Shown here piece by piece: positions 26,531 to 35,588 of a stretch of 64,000 bases of DNA; position 1 is the stretch's first letter, and every line of letters starts with the position of its first letter. The notes beneath the pieces were generated by a model. The model did not search any database. It worked only from the letters and a program-made list of their open reading frames with translations, and was not told the origin of the DNA. A program made the translations under genes and the position numbers. Origin of the DNA: CAZYQW01 sp964649825 (lineage in GTDB: Bacteria > Planctomycetota > B15-G4 > JADJEK01); assembly GCA_964649825.1 (NCBI GenBank), contig CAZYQW010000122.1, positions 1-64,000 on the forward strand. The letters are read 5' to 3'.

Positions 26531-27945
26531 TCGTCCTCCTCCAGGTCGTACTCGACGACGAACGTGCCGGCGTCGAACTCCTCGCCGTCGGGGACGACAA
26601 GAGACGAGCGATCGGGCGCGATCCCCATCGTCATCGTGTTCCCTGGGCTCGAGCCGAATCCGTCGGAGGTCGACATCGCGTGGCGCGACCTGCCCCCGTT
26701 CTCGTCCTTCTGGTACTTGAAACGGATGATCGGGCTGCCGTCCTCCGCGGACACGACGCGACCGATCACCCCGCTCGCGCGAAGAAGACGGATCTCGACG
26801 TCCTCGCGGCCGACGTCGACCCGCAGGCGATCGACCAACGCCGCTTCGTTGCTCACCGCATCGAGCGCCACGGTTCCGGCCGGAAGGCCATCGAACCGGA
26901 ACCGCCCGCCGACGCCGCTCGTCCCGTGAAGAAGCATCTGTTCGGCGCGCGTCGCCGTGCTCGCGTCGAGTCCGTGATCGGCCGCGAGCCGGACGACCCG
27001 CAGCTCGATCCGCGCGCCCGGCGCGGGACGTCCGTCGGCGTCGAGGACGCGGCCCGCCACGGCACGTCCCGCGACGAGCCGAACCTCGAGCGCATCGTCC
27101 GGCGGGACCGGGACCGTCGCCGGCAGGTAGCCGGGCGCGACGACCTCGACCGGAACGATCGTCACGCCGGCGACCGCCCGACGCGTGTCCGCGTCGAGGA
27201 CGCGATAGTACGCCGGCTCGCCGCCCTCGAGCGGCGGCAGCTTCAGCACGAGATCGCCGTCGATCTCGCGCGGGCAGAGACCGTACCGGGTCGAGCGGTG
27301 ATAACCGTCCGCGAATACCTCGAGCGCCGGCGTCGGGTCGGGGAGCGCCATCGCGAAGCGACCGTCCGCGTCGGTCGTCGTGTGCGCATTCGAACCGATC
27401 GACTTCACGCTCTTGAGCTCGACGACGGCGCCGGCGATGGGCGCGCCGGTGCGCGCGTCGAGCACGCGGGCGGACACCCGGACGCCGGGAAGCAGCACGA
27501 CGCGGAGCTCGTCGCGCACGCCGACGTTCGTCCACGTCGCGGGGACGTGCGTCTTCGCGAAGAACGACAGCGACACCGGCCCGACGGCGGGCGGCTCGAT
27601 CGCGAACGCTCCGTCCGCGGCGGTGCGCGTCTCGACCGCCGGACCCCCGTCGACCCAGAGGTGGACCTCCACGTCGGGGATCGCCCGCTCGTCCGGATCG
27701 ATCACGACGCCGCGGACGATGGCCCGCCCCTTCGCTTCGGGCTCGTGCAGCAGCGCCGCCTCGACGGCGGATTCCAGCTCCGCGCGTCGCGTCGCTACGT
27801 GGGCCGGCACGTCCGCCGTCGCCGCGTCGTCGTCGCGCGACGCGTGCGCCGGCGAAACGGCCCGCGGCGCATCGGACTCCCGCAAGAGCCAGAAGACGGC
27901 GAATCCGACCAAGGTCGATCCTCCCGCGACCCACCACCGGTTCAT
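26527..27945 (-). CDS. Membrane-anchored protein with carboxypeptidase-regulatory-like repeats
   Basis: 472 residues. An N-terminal signal anchor (WWVAGGSTLVGFAVFWLL) is followed by several repeats of the CarboxypepD_reg-like type: 'VRGVVIDPDERAIPDVEVHLWV', 'VSARVLDARTGAPIAGAVVEL', 'VAGRVLDADGRPAPGARIEL', 'VIGRVVSAEDGSPIIRF'. Each is a beta-sandwich of about 80 residues. It starts 13 bp after the activator gene. Probably an extracytoplasmic scaffold or adhesion protein; no enzyme site is visible. Confidence 0.83.
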   Translation of the reverse strand: MNRWWVAGGSTLVGFAVFWLLRESDAPRAVSPAHASRDDDAATADVPAHVATRRAELESAVEAALLHEPEAKGRAIVRGVVIDPDERAIPDVEVHLWVDGGPAVETRTAADGAFAIEPPAVGPVSLSFFAKTHVPATWTNVGVRDELRVVLLPGVRVSARVLDARTGAPIAGAVVELKSVKSIGSNAHTTTDADGRFAMALPDPTPALEVFADGYHRSTRYGLCPREIDGDLVLKLPPLEGGEPAYYRVLDADTRRAVAGVTIVPVEVVAPGYLPATVPVPPDDALEVRLVAGRAVAGRVLDADGRPAPGARIELRVVRLAADHGLDASTATRAEQMLLHGTSGVGGRFRFDGLPAGTVALDAVSNEAALVDRLRVDVGREDVEIRLLRASGVIGRVVSAEDGSPIIRFKYQKDENGGRSRHAMSTSDGFGSSPGNTMTMGIAPDRSSLVVPDGEEFDAGTFVVEYDLEEDD

Positions 27946-27958
27946 GCTTCCTCCCTCG

Positions 27959-29482
27959 TCACTCCGACGACTGCGTCACTCTCGCCTTCACCGTCCGGCG
28001 GTCGAGTCCGAGGTGTCGCGCCGCCTCGGAGTAGCTGCCGGTTTTCTCGTACACGATCCGACAGTACCCGTTCAGCAGCTCTTCCGCCGTCAGCGCGCCG
28101 GCCTCGACCTCGTCGAGGAACCCGCGCGCCCCGCGCCGTCCGTCGCGCCCCGGCGGCCGATACTCGCGCCGGATCAGCACGTTCCGCACGCACTGCTCGA
28201 GCTCGCGGAAGTTGCCGGGCCACGCGTAGTCGATCCCGAGCTCGTTCTCGATCCAGGCGGTCACCTCGGCCGTCAACGCGTCGGCCTCCCGCTCGCCGGC
28301 CATGCGGATCGCGATGAAACGCACGAGGTGCGCGAGCTCGCGCGCGTCGCCGCCGAGCTGCTCGTGAAGCGACGGAGTCACGATCATGTCCGAGCACAGT
28401 CGATAGTAGAAGTCCTCGCGGAACGCCCCTTCCTCGATCGCGCGGGTGAGGTCTCGGTTCGTCGCCGCGATGATCTTGCCCCCGAACGCGAGCGACTGCG
28501 TGTCGCCGAGGCGCTGGAAGGAGCGCGTCTGCAGCACGCGCAGGAGCTTCACCTGGATCGACGCGTCGAGGTCGCCGATCTCGTCGAGGAAGACCGAGCC
28601 GAGCGGTCGGCAGACCTCGAACCACCCCTTGCGGTCCTCGAGCGCGCCGGTGAACGCGCCGCGGCGGTGGCCGAACAGCTCGGACTCGATCAGGGTCGGC
28701 GAGAGCGCCGACAGGTTCAACGCGTGGAGGAGCTCGGCGAAGTCCTCCTGGAACGTCCGCGTTCGCACGTCGAACGGGATGTAGCGCGAGAACCCGATCG
28801 CGCGCGCGACGAGTTCCTTCCCGGTGCCCGACGGTCCCGTGATCAGCGTCGAGATGTCGCCCATGCGGTCGTAGAGCACGCGCCGGTAGCGATGGAGATC
28901 GTGCGTGAAGATCGACTGCCAGATCGCGCCGCGCAGCCGCGCCGCCGCCATCGAGCCGCCGACGATGTAGTGGTAGATGTTCACGAACGCGCGGTTCAAC
29001 TGCGAGAAGAACGCGAACAGGTGCTCGGGCGGATCGTCGTGAGGGAGCTGGACGCCGGGCGGGAAGAGCAGGTGACGCGCGTTCTTCTCGAACTCCCCGA
29101 AGAAGCCGAGGCGACCGCGGCCTTCGCCGTCGAGCCCCTTCTGGATCCACGCGCGGAACTGCAAGTGATAGCGGTGGTACAGGTAGAAGAGCGCGACGTC
29201 CTCGTAGAGCCGCCGCTCGCGCTCGTTCGCGGCCGCGCCGTCGACGAGCCGCTCGCGCACCTGCTCGGCCAAACGGCCGACCCGGTCGATGAGCCGCGCG
29301 ACGTTCTCCTCGAGGCCGTCGTCACCGCCGGCCGGCACGTTCAGGAATCGCTCGTACCCGACGAAGTCCTCTCCCAACGCCTTCCGTTCGAGCTCGACGC
29401 GCTCGGGCAGGAACGGATTGCAGTAGTCGAGACGCGAGATCGTCTCGGCCAGATCGATCTCTCCGGACTCGAAGAGCGCCAT
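27959..29482 (-). CDS. Sigma-54-dependent transcriptional activator
   Basis: 507 residues from the ATG at 29482. The first 190 residues form a helical regulatory domain I do not recognise. The AAA+ domain has Walker A GPSGTGKE (216-223), the sigma-54 contact motif GAFTGA (275-280) and Walker B 'GSVFLDEIGDLD'. The C-terminus has a Fis-type helix-turn-helix ('GSYSEAARHLGLDRRTVKARV'). It drives RpoN-RNA polymerase open-complex formation. It is divergent from the gene at 29674, which has a -24/-12 type promoter at 29614-29628, and heads an operon with the genes to 25112. Confidence 0.92.
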   Translation of the reverse strand: MALFESGEIDLAETISRLDYCNPFLPERVELERKALGEDFVGYERFLNVPAGGDDGLEENVARLIDRVGRLAEQVRERLVDGAAANERERRLYEDVALFYLYHRYHLQFRAWIQKGLDGEGRGRLGFFGEFEKNARHLLFPPGVQLPHDDPPEHLFAFFSQLNRAFVNIYHYIVGGSMAAARLRGAIWQSIFTHDLHRYRRVLYDRMGDISTLITGPSGTGKELVARAIGFSRYIPFDVRTRTFQEDFAELLHALNLSALSPTLIESELFGHRRGAFTGALEDRKGWFEVCRPLGSVFLDEIGDLDASIQVKLLRVLQTRSFQRLGDTQSLAFGGKIIAATNRDLTRAIEEGAFREDFYYRLCSDMIVTPSLHEQLGGDARELAHLVRFIAIRMAGEREADALTAEVTAWIENELGIDYAWPGNFRELEQCVRNVLIRREYRPPGRDGRRGARGFLDEVEAGALTAEELLNGYCRIVYEKTGSYSEAARHLGLDRRTVKARVTQSSE

Positions 29483-29613
29483 TCGCACCCACCTACGGGA
29501 CGGGCATCGAGTGCCCACCCCCTCACAGCCGTTGATCACCTCCAAAAACTAACCGACCGCCCGCCGATCGTCCTAATCCCCACCCGAAATGAAGTTAGGG
29601 ATTCGAGTCGGAG

Positions 29614-29628
29614 TGGCACGTGCTCCGC
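29614..29628 (+). promoter_or_regulatory. Candidate sigma-54 (-24/-12) promoter
   Basis: TGGCACG followed by four bases and CCGC gives GG and GC elements exactly 12 bases apart, as in the RpoN consensus, with CC instead of TT before the GC. Expected transcription start is about 29640, 34 bases before the ATG at 29674. The neighbouring gene encodes a sigma-54 activator, which supports the call. Confidence 0.65.
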
Positions 29629-29673
29629 GATCCGGGTGACGAACCGAAAGCCTCCCACGATCCGAGGAACCAA

Positions 29674-32376
29674 ATGGTCCTTCGTCCCATCCCGACGGCC
29701 GTCGTCTCCACCCTGTTCTCCTTCGCCGCGTCGCTCTTCGCCGCCCCGATGCCGGCGTTTCGCTCCGTCCCGCTCCAACTCCTCGAGGTCACGGAGGGCG
29801 AGCTGCCGGGCTGGATCCACGACTCCATCGTGTCGGGCGGCCGGCGGCTCGCGGTCGAGGTCCGTCTCGATGGAGACGGCGAGGCGTACTTGATCGGCGA
29901 CGGCCCGCAGATGCGGCTCGTGGCGACCCTGCCGCACGACGGCGCGGTGACCGGACGCCTCCTCGTCCCCGCGTTCCGCGAAGCGCATGACATGAGCGTC
30001 GTCCACTTCCGCCTGCCCGCGGCCGCGGCGCCGCGCACGGCGGCCGATGAGGCTGACGACCGTGCCGCGTTCGCGACGGCGCGCGCCGAGTTCCACCGCA
30101 ACCTCGCGAGCATCGGCGTGCCGGGGGCCGCTTGGTTCCGGCACCGCGCCGGCGACGTACGAGCCGCCCCCACCGACGACGCGATGCTCGAGCTCGAGGC
30201 GGCGATTGGAGACTCGTCCGTCGAGGAGGAGACGTACCCCGTCGCGACGCTTGCGTTGTTCGCGGGCGCCCGCGCGATGAGCGAGAACCTGCAGCTCGAT
30301 CGATGGCTTCGCGTCGATCGCGACGAGGACCGCACCGTCGACGTCGACTTGCTCGCCGGCATCACCGTGCGCGAGTACGACTGGACCGAGCGCGTCGCCG
30401 GACTCGAACCGGCGCTCGACCCGCTCGCCAGCCGCGTCCCCGCCGATCAGCACGCGATCTTCTTCCCGTCGTTCCGCGCGCTGGTCGCGCTCGCCGACGA
30501 GGCCGACCGGGTCGGCACGCCGATCCTCCATCTCTTCGAGGACCAGGCAACCGACGCGGACACGCGCCGCCGCTACGAGCGCCAGCTCCTCCTGCCGCTG
30601 AACGAGGTCACGCGCCGCCTCGGCCCCGCCCTCGTGGCGAGCGTCGCGCTCACCGGGTCCGATCCGTACCTGCGGACCGGGTCGGACGTCGCGGTCCTCT
30701 TCGAGTCGGACCAGCCCGAGGCGCTGGTGGCCGCGCTCCTCGCCCTCCGCGCCGGCGTCGCGAGCGGCTCGGACGCCGCGCCGTCCACCGGCACGATCGG
30801 CCCGATGCGCTGGCAGGGGCTCGTCGACGGCACCCGGTCGATCTGTTCGTACGTGGCGCGCGACGGTCGGTTCGTCATCGTGACGAACTCGATGGTGCAG
30901 CTCGACGCGTTCGCGGCGCTGGCGCAGGGCAAGCGGACCGCGCTCGCGTCGCTCGACGAGTACCGGTTCTTCCGCGGGCGCTACGAACATGGGGCCGACG
31001 AGGAGACCGCGTTCCTGATCCTCTCGGACGCCACGATCCGACGCTGGTGCGGACCGCGCTGGCGGATCGGTGCGTCACGTCGCGTCCGGGCCGGAGCGAC
31101 CCTCGCCGAGGCGGCGGCGCGTCGCGTCGATGCCATCGTGGAGGGCCGCGCGCCGTCCGACCCGGACGGAACGTTCGCCGCGATCCACGGCGACCTCGCG
31201 TTCCAGACGCCGATCGCCGAACTCGACCTCGACCTGGTGACGCCGGCCGAGGCGCGCGCGTACGAGTGGTACCGCGACCGATACCAGTCGAGCTGGCGCC
31301 AGTACTTCGACCCGATCGCGGTGCGGATCGGCGTGACCGACGACGGCTTCACGTCGGACGTGAGCGTCATTCCGCTGATCGCGAACAGCGAGATGCGACC
31401 GTACCTCGACACCGCGGCCGGCGAGCGGCTCGAGCCGACCGACGGCGACCCGCATGACGACGCCGTGGTCCACTTCGTCCACGCCATCGATATCGACTCG
31501 AAGCCGCTCCGCGATCTCGTCGAGGCGTCGCGCGAGATGCTGCACGACCTGCCCGGGTTGAACCCGCTCGCGTGGATCGGCGATCACGTCGCGCTCTACG
31601 TCGATCGCGATCCCGTCCTCCAGGAGATCCCCAACTCCGACGACGAGGACGCGGTCGGCGAATTCATCGACCAGAACTTCGAGCGCATCCCGGTCGCGTT
31701 CCTCGTCGACGTGAAGAACCCAGGCGCGGCCGCCGCGTTCCTCCTCGCGCTCCGCACGTTCGCTCAGCAGGCCGCGCCGGACGTGTTCCACTGGTCGACG
31801 CGGCGGCACGGCGACGTCTCCTACGTACACGTCGCCGTCCAGGCGCCGCGCGGAGGCAACGAGAACGAACGCCGGTACTCGATCGCATACGCCCTCCTCC
31901 CCGATCGCTGGATCGTCACTCCGAGCGAGGCGGTGCTGACGCGCGCGATCGATCGCGCCATCGCGGCCGCGCCCGCGGAGAACGCGCGGTGGAACGAGCA
32001 GTGCATCGCGTTGGACCTCGAGCTCGACATGATCCGCCTGCTCGACGGCTGGACGGGACCGACGCTCGACGCGACGCGCGCCGCGTCGTCCTGGCGCAAC
32101 CTGTACGTCCTGAACGAGTGGAAACGCCTCTTCCCGACCGACGACCCGGTCGCCGTCCACGAGCGCTTCTTCCACCAGCGGATCGTCTGCCCCGGCGGCG
32201 GCGACTACGTTTGGAACGAACGGGACCGGACGATGGAGTCGACGGCGTACGGCAGCCCGTGGCACCCGCAAGACGACGCGACTGCGCCGTCGCTGATCGA
32301 CCTCGTCGAGTCGGCGGACGTCACGGTCCAGTTCGAGGAGGACGGGGTCCGGGCGCGACTCATGCTGCGACGTTGA
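29674..32376 (+). CDS. Large exported protein, function unknown
   Basis: 900 residues. The start at 29674 follows GAGGA and gives a signal peptide (PTAVVSTLFSFAASLFA). The body is alpha/beta with repeated segments on the theme 'DRFVIVTNSMVQLDAF' and 'DRWIVTPSEAVLTRAIDRA', a layout that resembles DUF3352-type exported proteins, but the match is weak. No catalytic motif. The candidate sigma-54 promoter upstream and the divergent activator suggest conditional expression. Confidence 0.8.
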   Translation: MVLRPIPTAVVSTLFSFAASLFAAPMPAFRSVPLQLLEVTEGELPGWIHDSIVSGGRRLAVEVRLDGDGEAYLIGDGPQMRLVATLPHDGAVTGRLLVPAFREAHDMSVVHFRLPAAAAPRTAADEADDRAAFATARAEFHRNLASIGVPGAAWFRHRAGDVRAAPTDDAMLELEAAIGDSSVEEETYPVATLALFAGARAMSENLQLDRWLRVDRDEDRTVDVDLLAGITVREYDWTERVAGLEPALDPLASRVPADQHAIFFPSFRALVALADEADRVGTPILHLFEDQATDADTRRRYERQLLLPLNEVTRRLGPALVASVALTGSDPYLRTGSDVAVLFESDQPEALVAALLALRAGVASGSDAAPSTGTIGPMRWQGLVDGTRSICSYVARDGRFVIVTNSMVQLDAFAALAQGKRTALASLDEYRFFRGRYEHGADEETAFLILSDATIRRWCGPRWRIGASRRVRAGATLAEAAARRVDAIVEGRAPSDPDGTFAAIHGDLAFQTPIAELDLDLVTPAEARAYEWYRDRYQSSWRQYFDPIAVRIGVTDDGFTSDVSVIPLIANSEMRPYLDTAAGERLEPTDGDPHDDAVVHFVHAIDIDSKPLRDLVEASREMLHDLPGLNPLAWIGDHVALYVDRDPVLQEIPNSDDEDAVGEFIDQNFERIPVAFLVDVKNPGAAAAFLLALRTFAQQAAPDVFHWSTRRHGDVSYVHVAVQAPRGGNENERRYSIAYALLPDRWIVTPSEAVLTRAIDRAIAAAPAENARWNEQCIALDLELDMIRLLDGWTGPTLDATRAASSWRNLYVLNEWKRLFPTDDPVAVHERFFHQRIVCPGGGDYVWNERDRTMESTAYGSPWHPQDDATAPSLIDLVESADVTVQFEEDGVRARLMLRR

Positions 32377-32382
32377 TTCGAC

Positions 32383-32442
32383 CCACTGGATCGGCCACTG
32401 GATCGGCCACTGGACCGGCCACTTGACCGGCCACTTGACCGG
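32383..32442 (+). repeat. Five tandem 12-bp repeats
   Basis: Units CCACTGGATCGG, CCACTGGATCGG, CCACTGGACCGG, CCACTTGACCGG and CCACTTGACCGG follow the stop of the preceding gene by 6 bp. Changes between units are stepwise, as expected from slippage and later point mutation. It could act as a transcript-end or protein-binding array; nothing shows which. Confidence 0.9.
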
Positions 32443-32524
32443 CCCGACCGTGGCCGAAGTTCACCTCAAGTCTCGCCCGCGAGGCGCTCGAAGAGAGTTC
32501 CATCACCGCCCGGGAGACACGACC

Positions 32525-32755
32525 GTGCGCCACGGATGGATCGGCCTTCTCTTCGTCGCCTCGTCGGGCTGCGCGTACGAGCGCGCCGACTCGTCGGTTC
32601 ACGTGCCGGTCTGCCCGCGCGCGGAGGCCGGCGAGCTGATCACGCTCGAGACGATCGAGCGTCCGATCGAGGAGCGACCGGTTCGACCGCTTCGCTCGGA
32701 CGCGCTGACGCGGACGGCAGACGAGGCCTTCACGGTCGAGCCGAAGGTTCAGTAG
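32525..32755 (+). CDS. Small lipoprotein-like protein
   Basis: 76 residues from a GTG preceded by GGGAGA. 'HGWIGLLFVASSGC' is a short signal with a lipobox-like end (SSGC). The remaining 57 residues are Arg/Glu-rich ('TLETIERPIEERPVRPL') and without known motif. The stop lies within a sequence that repeats the end of the TPM gene at 34006, so the original C-terminus may have been changed. Reality as a gene is moderate. Confidence 0.5.
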   Translation: MRHGWIGLLFVASSGCAYERADSSVHVPVCPRAEAGELITLETIERPIEERPVRPLRSDALTRTADEAFTVEPKVQ

Positions 32756-32803
32756 GCGCGACCACGTCGCAGTCGGAGAGCTCGTTCCGATCGCCGTCGG
32801 CCA
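32749..32803 (+). repeat. Direct repeat of the 34006-34062 segment
   Basis: About 55 bp matching 34006-34062 with a 2-base gap and a few changes. At 34006 it is the 3' end of the TPM-domain gene (minus strand); here it is an orphan copy. The two copies bracket the broken CHAT gene. Confidence 0.8.
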
Positions 32804-32961
32804 ACTCGCCTTCCCCGCCACTCCACGACCATCACGACGAGAGCCGCGCCCCGCACACGGAGAGCTGGGGCGCATTCGACCACTCCGGCGATTGGAGGAG
32901 ATTCTGAGCACCTTGGCCGAGCAGATCCGCAACGCCGAGCCGCTGCACCACCTCTCTCGCG

Positions 32962-33982
32962 TGGTGGGCCGAGCGGTCGGACGGGACGCTCTCGTACCTC
33001 GACCTCGGGCCGGCCTTGGCCATCGAGGACGCCGTACGCGACTACCGCGCCGCGATCGGGTCGGTCGCCGGGCTCGACGAGGGACGTGGGATGGCGGTCG
33101 AGCTGGAGCCAACCGCGCGGGGCTCCGACACCGGCGACGCGGGACGCCGATTGGGGAGATTGGTGATCGATCCGCTGCGCTCGTCGCTCGGCGACACGCG
33201 ACACTGGTTCGTCGTGCCGGACGGCGAGCTGTTCCTGATTCCGTTCGATGCGCTGCCCCTGGCGGACCAGCTCGTCGGCGACGCACATCGGGTCACGATC
33301 CTGCCGACTCTCGCGTTGCTGCGGCCGCAGCGTCCGGCGGTCGACTCCGCCCCGTCGCTCCTCGCGGTGGTGGGCATCGACTACGGGCCCTCGGTTCATG
33401 GCGCTGGTTTCGCGCCGCTGCCCGAGACGCTGGAGGAGCTCTCGGCGGTGAGCGACCTGTTCCGACACGCGCATCCCGCCGCGAACGAGGAGGACGCGAA
33501 TCGTCTGACAGGAGACGTTGCGACCAAGGCCGCGGTGTTCGCCGCGGTGCCGGGTGCGCGGTTCATCCACCTGGCGACCCATGGCTACTTCGCGTTCGAC
33601 TCCTTGCCGACGATCGAGGACGACGTCGCCGTCGATGCGCAGCTCGGGCTCGCGTCACGCCTCACGCGCAGCGAGAGCGCCTCGCGGATGACGCCGATGC
33701 TCCTCTGCGGCGTGGCGCTGGCTTGCGCCAATCTCGCCGCCGACGCGACCGACCGGGGCTTCGGAGTGATGACGGCCGAGGAGTTGTCGACCCTCGACCT
33801 CGGCGACTGCGATCTCGCCGTCCTCTCGGGAGCTCATGGAGCTCATGGAGGCCTTCTACCGCGGACTCTGGCAGCAAGGGCTGGGCAAGGCGGAGGCGCT
33901 CTGGAACGCCAAGATGCGGCTGCGCGCCGCGGGAGCCCCGAGGGCGCACTGGGCCGGCTGGGTGCTGGCGGGACAACCCTAA
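32962..33982 (+). pseudogene. Broken CHAT-domain (caspase-like) gene
   Basis: The frame reads well from 'WWAERSDGTLSYLDLGPALAI' through 'HWFVVPDGELFLIPFDALPL' and the catalytic-His stretch 'FIHLATHGYFAFD' to 'DCDLAVLSG'. There the catalytic Cys segment (normally VLSACET) is gone. The C-terminus continues in another frame as 'ELMEAFYRGLWQQGL' ending at the TAA at 33980. The deletion point lies at a doubled AGCTCATGG, suggesting slippage or recombination. The 5' end lacks a start in this frame. It once encoded a CHAT peptidase, probably N-terminally longer with repeats. Confidence 0.8.
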
Positions 33983-34005
33983 GCGACGTGGCTGGCGACG
34001 AAAGC

Positions 34006-34797
34006 TCAGTAGGCGCGCACCACGACGCGGTCGGGGAGCTCGTTCCGATCGCCGTCGGTCCATGGGAAATGCTCGGCGAGCACGTCGCCGCAAAGCTCGA
34101 TCCCCGCGATCAAGCCGTCGCGCAACGACCCCTTCGCGATCCCATCGAGGATCGCGCCGTCGACGCCCTCCCAGAACCGGTCCCCCATCTTCGCGTGGAT
34201 CCCTTCGTCGCCGAGCACGACGACGCGGCGCTCGAACAGGCTGACGAAGATGAGGACGCCGGTGCGCGCTTCGGTCCCCTGCAGCCCGAGGCGGTGGAAC
34301 TCCTGGTACGCCTGCTCCTCCGCCATCTCGGTCGCGCGGTCCTCGGTGACGAGGAGCCGGCGGAAGTGCGGGAGGAACGACGCGACCGCGTAGCCGAGCG
34401 CGCCGAACGCGAACTGGATCGCGAGGACGAGCGGCGGGTGGTCCCACGGCAGGTCGGCCGCGAACGCGCCGGAGAAGACCAGCGTGGAGAGGAGCGCGGC
34501 GATGGCGGCGCCTTGCGGATGAGCGTCCGACCGCTCGAGCACGACGGGGACGATCTCGCCGACGGTGTGGATCTCCGCGCCGCGGATCGCGTCGTGCACC
34601 TTCGCGAGGTCGGCGTCGACCAGCACGTCGACCGCACGGTAACGGCCGCCGAGCCGCACCGCGCGATAGACGAGGAAGAGGAAGACGAGGGTCGCGAGCA
34701 GCGCGACGCCGTGCATCACGTGCACCCAGATCGGCGTGGCGGCGCCGTGACCGGCCGCTTGCCACGACTGCGCGAGAACCGGAGCGAGGGAATCCAT
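34006..34797 (-). CDS. TPM-domain membrane protein
   Basis: 263 residues. Membrane segments lie near residues 22-45 ('VMHGVALLATLVFLFLVY') and 105-150 ('AIAALLSTLVFSGAF', 'LVLAIQFAFGALGYAVASFL'), separating a TPM-like part ('AIRGAEIHTVGEIVPVV') and 'RTGVLIFVSLFERRVVVLGDEGIHAKM' near the C-terminus, as in YgcG-related proteins. Its ATG shares one base with the upstream stop (TGATG). It forms an operon with the TPM/YgcG protein and LemA upstream, a conserved trio of unknown envelope function. Confidence 0.87.
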   Translation of the reverse strand: MDSLAPVLAQSWQAAGHGAATPIWVHVMHGVALLATLVFLFLVYRAVRLGGRYRAVDVLVDADLAKVHDAIRGAEIHTVGEIVPVVLERSDAHPQGAAIAALLSTLVFSGAFAADLPWDHPPLVLAIQFAFGALGYAVASFLPHFRRLLVTEDRATEMAEEQAYQEFHRLGLQGTEARTGVLIFVSLFERRVVVLGDEGIHAKMGDRFWEGVDGAILDGIAKGSLRDGLIAGIELCGDVLAEHFPWTDGDRNELPDRVVVRAY

Positions 34798-35588
34798 CAC
34801 CAGCCTCCCGTGGCGCCGCCGCCGCCGAATCCGCCGCCCCCGCCGCCGCCGAATCCGCCGAAGCTCCCGCCGCCGAAGCCGCCGAACCCGCCGCCGTCGC
34901 TCTTCCCCGGATGGCGGTACGAACGGTTGCTCTGGTCCAGGATCGAGCCGAGCAGCATCCACTTCAGCAGGCCGCCCCCGTCGCCCCCTTTGTCATAGAC
35001 GCCGGAGCGGCGCGCGCCGCGGACCGCGCGGGCGAAGAGGAAGATGACGAGGAGGAGCGGGAAGAGCCCGATCCACGACCCCTTCCGCTTGCGCCCGTTC
35101 TTGCTGTTCTCGATCGCCGCGTAGTCGCCGCCGAGCGCGGCGTGGATCGCTTCGATCCCCTTGCGTATGCCGGCGGCCGGCTGGCCGGCGCGGAAGGGCG
35201 GGACCATCACGTCCTGGATGATCCGGGCGCAGAGGACGTCGGGCAGCCGACCCTCGTAGTCACGCCCGGTCTCGATCCTGATCTTGCGCTCCTCCTTCGC
35301 CACCACGACGAGCACGCCGCTCCCTTCGCCGTCGCCCGTCGACCACGCCCGAGCCACCTCGAGCGCGAAGCTCTCGATCGGCTTGCCGCCGAGCGCGTCG
35401 ACGGTGAGCAGCGCGATTCGCTCCTGCGAGCCGAGCCAGTACGACTCCATGAGGCGCGCGAGCGAGTCCCTCTCGCTCGCGCTCAGGAACCCGGCCCGAT
35501 CGGTGACCCAGCCTTCGCTCGCGGGGACTTCCGCGGTCGCGGTCGCGATCGCGGTCGCGAGAAGGATGGAGACGAACGTCACGGTCAC
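34797..35588 (-). CDS. TPM-domain protein of the YgcG/Psb32 type
   Basis: 263 residues. GTG start at 35588, overlapping the LemA stop (GTGA). Signal peptide 'VSILLATAIATATAEV', the TPM domain ('VTDRAGFLSASERDSLARLMESY', 'GVLVVVAKEERKIRIETG'), one membrane segment ('GLFPLLLVIFLFARAV') and a long Gly/Phe-rich tail ending 'GGGGATGGW', the classical YgcG layout. Probably works with LemA and the downstream TPM protein at the membrane. Confidence 0.92.
   Translation of the reverse strand: MTVTFVSILLATAIATATAEVPASEGWVTDRAGFLSASERDSLARLMESYWLGSQERIALLTVDALGGKPIESFALEVARAWSTGDGEGSGVLVVVAKEERKIRIETGRDYEGRLPDVLCARIIQDVMVPPFRAGQPAAGIRKGIEAIHAALGGDYAAIENSKNGRKRKGSWIGLFPLLLVIFLFARAVRGARRSGVYDKGGDGGGLLKWMLLGSILDQSNRSYRHPGKSDGGGFGGFGGGSFGGFGGGGGGGFGGGGATGGW

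Noticed and set aside
34797..34880. Low-complexity GC repeat as a separate repeat element
   Set aside because: It is the coding sequence for the Gly/Phe-rich tail normal in YgcG-type proteins.
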